NCBI GenBank assembly: GCA_964482535.1 | Contig: CAYZXU010000024.1 | Location: forward strand, 1-23,980 | Reading direction: 5' to 3' | Source: CAYZXU01 sp964482535 | GTDB taxonomy: Bacteria > Desulfobacterota > Desulfobacteria > Desulfobacterales > BuS5 | DNA: 23,980 nucleotides | Part shown: piece by piece, positions 1-6,955 of the stretch | How positions within the stretch are numbered: the stretch's first letter is position 1 | How the letters are laid out: each line of letters starts with the position of its first letter | Position numbers and translations under genes: made by a program | The notes under the pieces: generated by a model | What the model saw: only the letters and a program-made list of their open reading frames with translations | What the model was told of the DNA's origin: nothing | The model's database searches: none

Positions 1-18
1 GTCTGTGAGGGAACCAGC

Positions 19-87
19 GAAACAATTTTGCGGGGTATTTGTGTAAAATGATGGGATGTCCCCATTTGATCTTTAACAAATTGTTTC
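19..87. repeat. Inverted repeat downstream of the diguanylate cyclase gene
   Basis: Perfect 10-bp arms GAAACAATTT (19-28) and AAATTGTTTC (78-87) enclose a smaller imperfect dyad (ATGGG near 52 and CCCAT near 60). It sits just past the 3' end of the minus-strand gene ending at 109, so it may form a transcript-end structure. No clear T-run follows on the minus strand, so a terminator role is not established. Nothing else was recognised in bases 1-108. Confidence 0.4.
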
Positions 88-108
88 ATTTTAAAAAGTC
101 CCCTTACC

Positions 109-1026
109 TTATATTTGCCCTTCCACAACCCTATTTCTTCCTTCTGCTTTGGCTTGATAAAGGCATTTGTCAGCCTCTTTAATCATAAGCTCCGGCGTGA
201 TCTTTTTTTCCGGAGTATCAGGGGTAAAACTTACTGCGCCAAAACTGGCGGTAATGGAAATTTTTCTATTATCCGCCAGATTTATTTTCATCAGGGAAAC
301 AGCGGCACGAACCTTTTCCGCAAAACTGCGTCCCCCGATATTATCTGTTTCGGGAAGTATTATTATGAATTCTTCTCCCCCGTATCTTGATATCCAGTCA
401 ATTTTGTCCCTAAACAACTTTTTGATGCAAATAATTAATTCTTTTAAAACATGATCTCCGGCCTGGTGACCGTAAGTGTCATTCACCTTTTTAAAAAAGT
501 CAATGTCGCACAGTATCATGCTGAGCGCATGTTTATACCTGCGAGCTCTTTTGATTTCAGTTGTCAAATGTTCATTTAAATAACTTCGGTTATAACAACC
601 GGTTAGCGGGTCGGTTATTGATAAGATACGGAGCTCCTCCTGGAGAGATTTTGTTCTTATAATAGAGGTGATTCTGGCATTAAGCTCTTCAATGATAAAA
701 GGCTTTGTTACGTAGTCATCTGCACCCATGTTTAATCCGGCGACGATATTTTGCGTATCAGATACAGTTGTAAGGATAAGGATCGAAATATTTTTCAGCG
801 AGCAATCGTCTCTTATAATCTTGCAGACTTCAAGGCCATTTATTCCAGGCATTACTATATCGAGGAGGATAATATCCGGCAATTCAGCTTTAAGCTGATC
901 AAGGCAGGTTTCACCATCTTTTGCAAGTATAACCTTATAACCTTCTTCTTCCAGTAAATCTTTTATTTGCATTCGGACAGTCAGGCTATCATCAACGACC
1001 ATAATTATTCTTTTTTGCGCTTCCAC
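109..1026 (-). CDS. PleD-like response regulator diguanylate cyclase (REC-GGDEF)
   Basis: A 305-residue cytoplasmic protein predicted to make cyclic di-GMP from two GTP when phosphorylated. The N-terminal REC domain (about 6-125) has acidic residues D12/D13, phosphoacceptor D56 in LLDIVMPG and a TKPF lysine motif. The GGDEF domain (about 135-300) carries GGEEF at 216-220, so the active site looks intact. The inhibitory I-site position (RxxD ending five residues before GGEEF) reads DKID at 207-210: the arginine is absent, so product inhibition may be lost or altered. The start is GTG at 1026, preceded by GGAGG six bases upstream. It lies 15 bp downstream of the DUF89 gene and is probably co-transcribed with it. 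There is no membrane segment; the cognate kinase is not identifiable here. Confidence 0.93.
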   Translation of the reverse strand: MEAQKRIIMVVDDSLTVRMQIKDLLEEEGYKVILAKDGETCLDQLKAELPDIILLDIVMPGINGLEVCKIIRDDCSLKNISILILTTVSDTQNIVAGLNMGADDYVTKPFIIEELNARITSIIRTKSLQEELRILSITDPLTGCYNRSYLNEHLTTEIKRARRYKHALSMILCDIDFFKKVNDTYGHQAGDHVLKELIICIKKLFRDKIDWISRYGGEEFIIILPETDNIGGRSFAEKVRAAVSLMKINLADNRKISITASFGAVSFTPDTPEKKITPELMIKEADKCLYQAKAEGRNRVVEGQI

Positions 1027-1041
1027 TTACCGCCTCCATTA

Positions 1042-1896
1042 TTATCTGCCCGTGTTGCCCACAACAAGGCTTCCCACCTCACATCCTATGTGTCGTGCAA
1101 TGACATGACACTTTGCCTTAAGCAAAAAACATATATTTTTATGGACTTCACTAAGTGTTTCATAATTGCCCTGTCCCTTGGCAATAACAAGGTCTGCTTC
1201 ATGAAAATGTTTTTTTAATATATCGGAACAGTCTTTAAGGATGGTTCCTGGAGCATCGGATCCATTGTCAATAACATGAACGAGATCAGTCATTCCCGTG
1301 CGTTGGGCATCTTTTATTGTAGCATCATTTATTACCGGCCCTCCACGCACAACAAAAGTTACTCTATCCATGGGCATCTGTTCAATTAGTAATCGATCCA
1401 TAACAATTTCTCCTGTATTATCGCCAAGGTACAAAATCTTTTTTGCAGAAAATATCTCATTAAATAATTTATCGATATCCCCAAAGAACTTATCTGTTAA
1501 TGAATTCTTAATGGCATCTTCAACAGCCTCATGTTTTAAATCGCCGAATACCCCGAAATCTATAATGTTGCCTGCTATGGCAAGTCTAACCGCGGTTTCC
1601 ATGGGGTTTGATGATCTTTTGATCCTTTTTTTAAGCTCTGGATAAAGTTCAAGGGCAAATAGATTATATTTTTCTTTTACTTCCCTGTAAGGATCATCAT
1701 TTTTTAACAATTTGCGTATAATCCTGTGAATAAACTGCGCCATTTCAGGTGGTGATGAACTGAAATCCATATCACTTACGGCTAAAAGAACCTTTCTTAA
1801 AACCTTCTCGTGAATATTTTCGTCGGAAGTGGCAAACCTTGAAGCTTCAAGAGCCTGGCGGATAAAGCATGGGATACAGTCATAGTATGTTTTCAA
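1042..1896 (-). CDS. DUF89 / ARMT1-like metal-dependent phosphatase family protein
   Basis: A 284-residue protein with hallmarks of the DUF89 family: an N-terminal CxxC in DCIPC (C7, C10), the metal/phosphate motif GDNTGEIVMD, VVRGGPVINDAT, and the KGQGNYE motif near the C-terminus. Characterised DUF89 members are metal-dependent phosphatases, several acting on harmful sugar phosphates (damage control). The CxxC marks the stand-alone prokaryotic type. The substrate cannot be read from sequence. The start appears to be TTG at 1896 (minus strand), with AAGGA about eleven bases upstream; no closer in-frame ATG was seen. It is the first gene of a two-gene minus-strand unit with the diguanylate cyclase. 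A functional link between them is not obvious. Confidence 0.85.
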   Translation of the reverse strand: MKTYYDCIPCFIRQALEASRFATSDENIHEKVLRKVLLAVSDMDFSSSPPEMAQFIHRIIRKLLKNDDPYREVKEKYNLFALELYPELKKRIKRSSNPMETAVRLAIAGNIIDFGVFGDLKHEAVEDAIKNSLTDKFFGDIDKLFNEIFSAKKILYLGDNTGEIVMDRLLIEQMPMDRVTFVVRGGPVINDATIKDAQRTGMTDLVHVIDNGSDAPGTILKDCSDILKKHFHEADLVIAKGQGNYETLSEVHKNICFLLKAKCHVIARHIGCEVGSLVVGNTGR

Positions 1897-2000
1897 AGTA
1901 TATAATCCTTATGGTAAAAAGCAAAATTCACATTTAATCAAACTATTAATTACCCTTTTTAGCAACTTAAATATTGAATATAGGGGTAAGGTCTTCATTC

Positions 2001-2029
2001 TTGACACTTTTCTAATAATGGATTAATTA
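2001..2029 (+). promoter_or_regulatory. Possible sigma-70-type promoter for the sigma-54 activator gene
   Basis: TTGACA at 2001-2006 is followed after 17 bp by TAATTA (2024-2029). The -35 match is perfect but the -10 match is poor, and the predicted start would lie almost at the ATG at 2040. It occupies the 143-bp region between the divergent DUF89 and activator genes. Confidence 0.28.
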
Positions 2030-2039
2030 AAGCAATATT

Positions 2040-3455
2040 ATGTTAAAAAACTTTGCCGAGCCGGTAATAGAAGGCCTGCTCACACCTCCTATCCTATTTT
2101 CAAGGTTTTTAGACGAGATACCTGCAGGAGTTATATTGCTTGATAAACATTGCAGGGTTGCATACCTTAATCGGGCATTTGAAGCGCTGACAGGTTTTTC
2201 CAGAAAAGACTCCCTTGGTGTTTTGTGCCGTAATATTTTAAGGGGGAATATCTGTATTAACAGATGCCCTGTAAATGAAGTCGCAAAAAAACTGCAGCCT
2301 GTATCTTTAGAGGGAGATATAATAAACAGGGAAAGAAGGCTCATCCCCGTGAGAATGACGCTGGCTCCCCTCATGGATAATAAGGGAAAGCTTTCCGGTT
2401 ATATTGAGACCATCGAGGACTTCAGGATAATTAAAGAGCTTGATGTGAGAAAAAGCCAGGCGTACAGTTTTATGAATATAATCGGCAAAAGCCCTCAGAT
2501 GGAAAAGGTTTTTCAAATTTTGCCGGTGCTTGCCCAGAGCGACACATCAATTCTTATAACAGGTGAAACCGGAACAGGGAAAGACCTCGTTGCAGAGGCT
2601 GTGCACAGGATTTCCCAGAGATCAAAAGGCGCATTTATCAAAATAAACTGCGGTGCTCTTCCTGAATCTCTTTTGGAATCGGAGCTCTTTGGGCACAAGA
2701 AAGGAGCCTTTACCGGAGCCTATGAAGATAAACCAGGCAGATTTCGTCTGGCACATAACGGCACCCTGTTTTTGACGGAAATAGGAGATCTCCCCCTCTC
2801 TTTACAGGTTAAACTTTTAACTTTTCTTGATGACAAGGTGATTTATCCCCTTGGAAGTACAAAGGGGTTTCAGGTAAACGTCAGAATGGTGGCGGCAACC
2901 CATAGAAAGCTTGAGCAGATGGTTGAAAAGGGACGTTTTAGAAAGGATCTTCTCTACAGGTTAAATGTGGCAAGAGTACACCTTCCGCCTCTGAGGGAGA
3001 GGGAAGCTGATATCAGGCTGCTGCTTGACTATTTTTTAAATCTATTTAAAAATCAGCTCAATAAAAGCATATACAGGTTTTCCAAAGATGCTTTGGCGAT
3101 ACTCCTTAACTATAATTATTCGGGAAATGTCAGGGAGTTGAGAAATATAGTGGAGTATGCTGTTAATATAACCCAAAATCCTCAGATAGAAACAGAAAGT
3201 CTTCCAGCTTATCTGCATGAACAAGGTTCTGTTTTAAAAAGAGATCCCTGTGAAAATATTTTGCAATATGAAGTAAACGATATTCCTGAAACGTATAAAA
3301 AACAGCCCTCTAAAACATGGGCAGATGCGGAAAGAGAGATGATTCTGGAAGCGCTTGTTAAGACTAAGGGTAAAAAAACAAGGGCTGCGAAGTTATTAGG
3401 ATGGGGAAGAAGTACTTTGTGGAGAAAAATAAAACTGTATGAACTGAAGGTATAG
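2040..3455 (+). CDS. PAS-domain sigma-54-dependent transcriptional activator (bEBP)
   Basis: A 471-residue enhancer-binding protein. Domains in order: PAS (about 20-130), AAA+ sigma-54 interaction domain (about 150-385), and Fis-type helix-turn-helix at the C-terminus (TRAAKLLGWGRSTLWRKI). Walker A is GETGTGKD (from 175) and the sigma-54 contact loop GAFTGA is at 222-227. Walker B reads GTLFLTEI, with T246 where most family members have Asp; the following E247 is kept. The PAS domain has C63, C72 and C76 (C-x8-C-x3-C), which could bind metal or sense redox state (inference). There is no REC domain, so any phosphorelay control would be indirect. It heads the island; the NifX-like gene follows 39 bp later. 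Binding to the dyads at 6661-6680 or 6761-6823 is an attractive but untested idea. The Shine-Dalgarno is weak. Confidence 0.92.
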   Translation: MLKNFAEPVIEGLLTPPILFSRFLDEIPAGVILLDKHCRVAYLNRAFEALTGFSRKDSLGVLCRNILRGNICINRCPVNEVAKKLQPVSLEGDIINRERRLIPVRMTLAPLMDNKGKLSGYIETIEDFRIIKELDVRKSQAYSFMNIIGKSPQMEKVFQILPVLAQSDTSILITGETGTGKDLVAEAVHRISQRSKGAFIKINCGALPESLLESELFGHKKGAFTGAYEDKPGRFRLAHNGTLFLTEIGDLPLSLQVKLLTFLDDKVIYPLGSTKGFQVNVRMVAATHRKLEQMVEKGRFRKDLLYRLNVARVHLPPLREREADIRLLLDYFLNLFKNQLNKSIYRFSKDALAILLNYNYSGNVRELRNIVEYAVNITQNPQIETESLPAYLHEQGSVLKRDPCENILQYEVNDIPETYKKQPSKTWADAEREMILEALVKTKGKKTRAAKLLGWGRSTLWRKIKLYELKV

Positions 3456-3494
3456 GAGTTTAAACAGGTATGAGTAGTACAGGTTAAGATAAAT

Positions 3495-3860
3495 ATGGCT
3501 AAAAAACTTATTATCCCCATATATGCGGATGAAGTTGCGCCGCGTTTTGATCTGGCGGCTGAAGTCTATGTGCTAATTAAGGTTGGACACGATGAGATTG
3601 AGGAAGAGAAAATCGTTGTGCTTCCCCAGGCATCGGCTGAAAAGCTGTGTCACCTGATTTTAACTGAAAATATTCAAACAGTTATTTGTGGAGCAATCGA
3701 AGATGAATACTACCAGTTTCTTATATGGAAAAAAGTAACGGTTATAGACTCGGTGTCAGGTCCATGGCTTGAAGCTTTAAAACTATACAACGCCGGTAGG
3801 TTGAACCCTGGTGAAATACTTTGCCAAAGAAGTGTTGAAGGAAAAAGAGTTAATGTTTAA
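3495..3860 (+). CDS. NifX/NifB C-terminal-like (FeMo-co binding fold) protein
   Basis: A 121-residue protein resembling the dinitrogenase Fe-Mo cofactor biosynthesis fold. It has an N-terminal IPIYADEVAPRFDLAAEVYV segment typical of the family, then a beta-alpha core ending with a conserved-type VICGAIEDEYY stretch. Family members bind Fe-Mo or Fe-S clusters in nitrogenase maturation, but many stand-alone paralogues in anaerobes sit beside regulators and have unknown roles. No nif genes are nearby. Its position between a Cys-bearing PAS activator and a histidine kinase suggests a regulatory or cluster-sensing role (inference). Its 3' end overlaps the start of the kinase gene by 8 bp, which implies translational coupling. 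Confidence 0.75.
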   Translation: MAKKLIIPIYADEVAPRFDLAAEVYVLIKVGHDEIEEEKIVVLPQASAEKLCHLILTENIQTVICGAIEDEYYQFLIWKKVTVIDSVSGPWLEALKLYNAGRLNPGEILCQRSVEGKRVNV

Positions 3861-5604
3861 AAAAATGTATAATATTATCGCCGGTATCTTCAAGCCCACT
3901 GAAGAGGGGGCTACTCCAAGGCATTACAGGCTGCTTAAAAGAAATATAATTATAATAATGATTGGCGTTACAATAATGCCCCTTGCACTTATGGCGATTT
4001 TTAACTTTTATCAGTACAGGGCCAGCCTTAAAAGTGAAATGTTCAACCCGATGAACAGCCTCACTAATAAAACAAAACACTCCTTTGAGCTGTTTCTTGA
4101 AGAAAGATTTTCGACAGTTCGTTTTATCGCTTCTGCATATACATATGAAGAACTTTTGAACAAGAAAAATATGAGCAAGATATTCAGGGTCTTAAAAAAG
4201 GAGATCGGAGGTTTTGTGGACCTTGGTCTGATTAATTCCGAAGGAATTCTTGTGAGCTATGCAGGCCCCTATTCCCTTTTAGGCAAAGATTATTCTCAAC
4301 AGAGTTCATTTCAGGAAGTGCTTGTAAAGGGAAAGTATATCAGCGATGTCTTCATGGGGCACAGAAAGTTTCCGCATATAATAATATCGGTTCAACACCT
4401 TGTGGCAGATGGAAAATCCTGTGTGCTGCGCGCAACAATTGATACAGACATGTTTGATAAATTTATTGCAAGCATGGGGCTTGATCATCAAAGTGATGCG
4501 TTTCTTGTTAACAGCAAAGGCATACTGCAAACCGGTTCTAAATATTATGGAAAAGTTCTGGAGCCATGCAGGTTGAAAATCCACCCGGGAGGCAAGGTCT
4601 CCTATGTGATTGAAAGCGTTGACCAGACCGGCAAAGATATACTTGTTGCATTTGCGGGTTTTTCCAATGCTGACTATAAACTCGTTCTTGTGAAGCCCCG
4701 TGCAGTGGTGTTAAAATCCTGGTATACATTAAAAACAGAAATTCTGGTGGTATTTTTTGGCAGTGTTTTGCTTATATCCATGGCGATTTTTAAAATTACC
4801 AATAGAATGATTAAGCGGATTAAGCGCGCTGACGCAAGAAGGGCTGTTGCATTCAGGGAACTGCAGCATAATCAGAAACTATCATCAATCGGAAGACTCG
4901 CTGCAGGAGTGGCGCATGAAATAAATAATCCTCTTGCAATAATCAATGAAAAAGCCGGTCTCATGAATGACCTTATTCTATATTCGGAAGATTTCGGACA
5001 AAAGGAAAAATTTACCGGCCTTATACAATCCATACTTAAATCCATTGACCGGTGCAGAACGATTACACACAGACTTTTAGGCTTTGCCCGCAAGGTGGAT
5101 ATGCTTATTGAACCAATTAATGTCAACCATGTTATCAATGATGTCCTGAGCTTTCTTGAAAGGGAGGCATTGCTCAAAAAACTGGATGTAAGAGCAATGT
5201 TGTCCGATAAAATCGGCAAGATTGATTCGGACAGGGGGCAGTTGCAGCAGGTCTTTCTTAATCTTCTTACAAATGCATTTGCCGCTGTTGAAGACGGGGG
5301 TGTGATAAATATAAGCACCAGACCTGCAGAAGACGGGGGAGTAATCATTGATCTTGAAGATAACGGATGCGGCATGTCAAAAGAAGTTGTAAAGCATATT
5401 TTTGATCCTTTTTTTACTACAAAAAAAGGATCAGGAACAGGTCTTGGGCTTTCAATTACCTACGGTATTATCCATAAAATGGGAGGAGATATAAAAGTAC
5501 GAAGTCAAAAAGGTAGGGGTACTGTTTTCACCATAATGCTTCCTGAAAAATCTGAAATAAGCGAGGAGAAACAAGATGAGGGGATTGAAGATACTACTGA
5601 TTGA
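3853..5604 (+). CDS. Membrane sensor histidine kinase with extracytoplasmic Cache-like domain
   Basis: A 583-residue kinase from the chosen ATG at 3853, with GAAGG ten bases upstream. An in-frame ATG at 3811 would add 14 residues but overlap the previous gene by 50 bp. TM1 spans about 31-53 and TM2 about 295-317. The roughly 240 residues between them look like a double Cache ligand-binding domain. No full HAMP domain is evident; a short linker leads to the HisKA H-box GVAHEINNPL (H355), then HATPase_c with an N-box (N470, N474), DNGCGM and GTGLGLS. All motifs for autophosphorylation are present. The 3' end overlaps the response regulator gene by 29 bp, so that regulator is the likely first partner. 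The ligand is unknown; Cache domains often bind small organic anions or amino acids. Confidence 0.92.
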   Translation: MFKKMYNIIAGIFKPTEEGATPRHYRLLKRNIIIIMIGVTIMPLALMAIFNFYQYRASLKSEMFNPMNSLTNKTKHSFELFLEERFSTVRFIASAYTYEELLNKKNMSKIFRVLKKEIGGFVDLGLINSEGILVSYAGPYSLLGKDYSQQSSFQEVLVKGKYISDVFMGHRKFPHIIISVQHLVADGKSCVLRATIDTDMFDKFIASMGLDHQSDAFLVNSKGILQTGSKYYGKVLEPCRLKIHPGGKVSYVIESVDQTGKDILVAFAGFSNADYKLVLVKPRAVVLKSWYTLKTEILVVFFGSVLLISMAIFKITNRMIKRIKRADARRAVAFRELQHNQKLSSIGRLAAGVAHEINNPLAIINEKAGLMNDLILYSEDFGQKEKFTGLIQSILKSIDRCRTITHRLLGFARKVDMLIEPINVNHVINDVLSFLEREALLKKLDVRAMLSDKIGKIDSDRGQLQQVFLNLLTNAFAAVEDGGVINISTRPAEDGGVIIDLEDNGCGMSKEVVKHIFDPFFTTKKGSGTGLGLSITYGIIHKMGGDIKVRSQKGRGTVFTIMLPEKSEISEEKQDEGIEDTTD

Positions 5605-5947
5605 TGATGAAAAAGAATTTGTTACAACCTTGGCGGAACGGCTGGAAATAAGAGGTTTTTTTTGCGAAACCGCACTTGACGGCGAAGCAGGGCTTGAGCA
5701 TATGGAAAAAAAAGATTTTGATATAGTTGTAGTTGATCTTATGATGCCTGGATTAAGCGGGCTGGATGTATTAAAAAAGATAAAGGCATCTAAGTATGAA
5801 TGCCCTGTAATTCTTCTTACAGGTCATGGTTCCACTAAAGAAGGAATTGAGGGTATGCGCATAGGGGCATATGATTACCTTATGAAACCGATTAATATTG
5901 AAGATCTGATTGAAAAGATAACATATGCTGTAACACAAAAACAGTAA
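5576..5947 (+). CDS. Single-domain response regulator (REC only)
   Basis: A 123-residue stand-alone receiver. Acidic pair D10/D11, phosphoacceptor D54 in VVVDLMMPG, the threonine in LLTGHGS, and the lysine in LMKP are all present, so phosphorylation is expected. It has no output domain, as in CheY- or Spo0F-type phosphorelay intermediates. The ATG at 5576 lies inside the kinase gene's 3' end and is preceded by GAGGAG. It closely resembles the REC domains at 8246-8674 and in the fusion protein at 6956-8182, which suggests local duplication. It probably accepts phosphate from the upstream kinase (inference from overlap). Confidence 0.9.
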   Translation: MRGLKILLIDDEKEFVTTLAERLEIRGFFCETALDGEAGLEHMEKKDFDIVVVDLMMPGLSGLDVLKKIKASKYECPVILLTGHGSTKEGIEGMRIGAYDYLMKPINIEDLIEKITYAVTQKQ

Positions 5948-5960
5948 GGGAGCTTTACCA

Positions 5961-6617
5961 TTGAAAGAAACAGAACCAAATGAGGCTTTGTTCTTTGGAA
6001 AAGTCACAGCAGGCATTGCCCATGAAATTCAGAATGTTCTTGCAATAATAAAAGAATCTTCCGGCTTAATGGAAGATATTTTAATGATGAACCGTGAAGA
6101 AGAATTTAAATTTTTAGATAAATTTCAAGATACTATTCTGATTTTAAAAAAACAGGTTGAAAGGGGAGTAGGTCTCACCTCTGCTTTAAACAGATTTGCC
6201 CATTCCCCGGATAAAATAGAAACGCAGATTAATGCAATGGATGCTGTTGGCAGACTTGTTTTTTTAACAAGACGTCTTGCAAAATTAAAGGCAGTAGAGA
6301 TTAAACTGCTGGAAAACAATGATCCGCTTGTTTTAACAACAAATTTAGTCAAATTTCAGATGACAGTTTTTTTATGTCTGGAATCTATTTTAAACCTGAT
6401 AAAAAAGGGTTGTATTATAAATATAAGTCTGGAGAAAATTGATTCTCAAATTATTATTAAAATTAGCTGCCAGGGTGATCTTCCCTCTTCTGAGATTTTT
6501 TGCAAATTAATTTCTGCCTCGCACCAATGGCCATTTATTCTGCAAACATGCAGGGATATAAACGCAACTGCCAAAACCGATATTGAAGCAAACGGTATAA
6601 AATTATATTTTCAGTAG
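5961..6617 (+). CDS. DHp-domain protein with degenerate ATPase region (possible phosphotransferase)
   Basis: A 218-residue protein starting at TTG 5961 with AAGGGAG eight bases upstream. It begins directly with a HisKA-type H-box, AGIAHEIQNVL, with H21, and a long helical hairpin to about residue 80. The C-terminal half (about 100-218) has an alternating beta/alpha pattern as in HATPase_c domains. However, it lacks the N-box asparagines, the DxGxG box and the GTGLGL box. It therefore probably cannot bind ATP or autophosphorylate. This matches the architecture of Spo0B and ChpT, which shuttle phosphate between receivers. It could instead act as a phosphatase or scaffold. It is 13 bp downstream of a single-domain receiver and upstream of two more, which supports a phosphotransfer role. 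Confidence 0.72.
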   Translation: MKETEPNEALFFGKVTAGIAHEIQNVLAIIKESSGLMEDILMMNREEEFKFLDKFQDTILILKKQVERGVGLTSALNRFAHSPDKIETQINAMDAVGRLVFLTRRLAKLKAVEIKLLENNDPLVLTTNLVKFQMTVFLCLESILNLIKKGCIINISLEKIDSQIIIKISCQGDLPSSEIFCKLISASHQWPFILQTCRDINATAKTDIEANGIKLYFQ

Positions 6618-6626
6618 TTTGCATAG

Positions 6627-6680
6627 GTTTCAAAATGTTTCATAATGTTTTTTTCGCTATGTTTTGAAATGTTTCAAAAC
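6627..6680. promoter_or_regulatory. Palindrome and phased ATGTTT motifs, candidate enhancer site
   Basis: A perfect dyad, GTTTTGAAA (6661-6669) and TTTCAAAAC (6672-6680), is separated by 2 bp. Related half-sites GTTTCAAAAT (6627) and GTTTCATAAT (6637) lie upstream. ATGTTT or ACGTTT begins at 6635, 6645, 6659, 6669 and 6679, mostly 10 bp apart and so on one DNA face. The main dyad lies about 240-260 bp before the predicted sigma-54 start near 6922, a usual distance for upstream activator sites. Fis-type activators bind palindromes of about this size. The tight loop and weak T-run argue against a terminator. Confidence 0.55.
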
Positions 6681-6760
6681 GTTTTATCGTCCCAGTACTT
6701 TTTTTGGCAACTAATTTTTTTATGACAAGTTTAGATTGTTGCAAAAATGTTCAACTTCTT

Positions 6761-6823
6761 TCAGGTTCAAGAAAGGTGAAATTTTTAACCACGAGTATTT
6801 TAAGGATTTTTATTTGAACCTGA
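6761..6823. repeat. 10-bp inverted repeat upstream of the sigma-54 promoter
   Basis: Perfect arms TCAGGTTCAA (6761-6770) and TTGAACCTGA (6814-6823) are separated by 43 bp. Another GTTCAA lies at 6749. The arms lie about 100-160 bp upstream of the predicted transcription start. They could be paired regulator sites or a DNA loop element. Apart from this, the dyad at 6627-6680 and the promoter, nothing further was recognised in the 338-bp gap 6618-6955. Confidence 0.45.
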
Positions 6824-6895
6824 TACTTTAAAACTGAAATTTATAAGTGCAGACTTCGAAAGGGGAGGCTTTGTAAAAGGTCTCAAATTAATAAA

Positions 6896-6911
6896 TGGCA
6901 TAATCATTGCT
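6896..6911 (+). promoter_or_regulatory. Sigma-54 (-24/-12) promoter
   Basis: TGGCAT (6896-6901), five bases, then TTGCT (6907-6911). The GG and GC pairs are separated by exactly 10 bp, matching the consensus TGGCAC-N5-TTGCW with one mismatch. Predicted transcription start is near 6922. The next gene starts at 6956 behind a strong AAGGAGG. An activator of the right class is encoded at 2040-3455. Confidence 0.72.
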
Positions 6912-6955
6912 GTTGCAACATACAGAAGGCATAGGTTTAATATAAGGAGGCATAA

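Noticed and set aside
3495..3860. Evidence for a nitrogen fixation cluster from the NifX-like gene
   Set aside because: No nifH, D, K, E, N or B is in the window; stand-alone NifX-like proteins occur widely in anaerobes.
4872..5375. 167-residue minus-strand reading frame
   Set aside because: Antisense to the conserved kinase core of the gene at 3853-5604; no motifs and no ribosome binding site.
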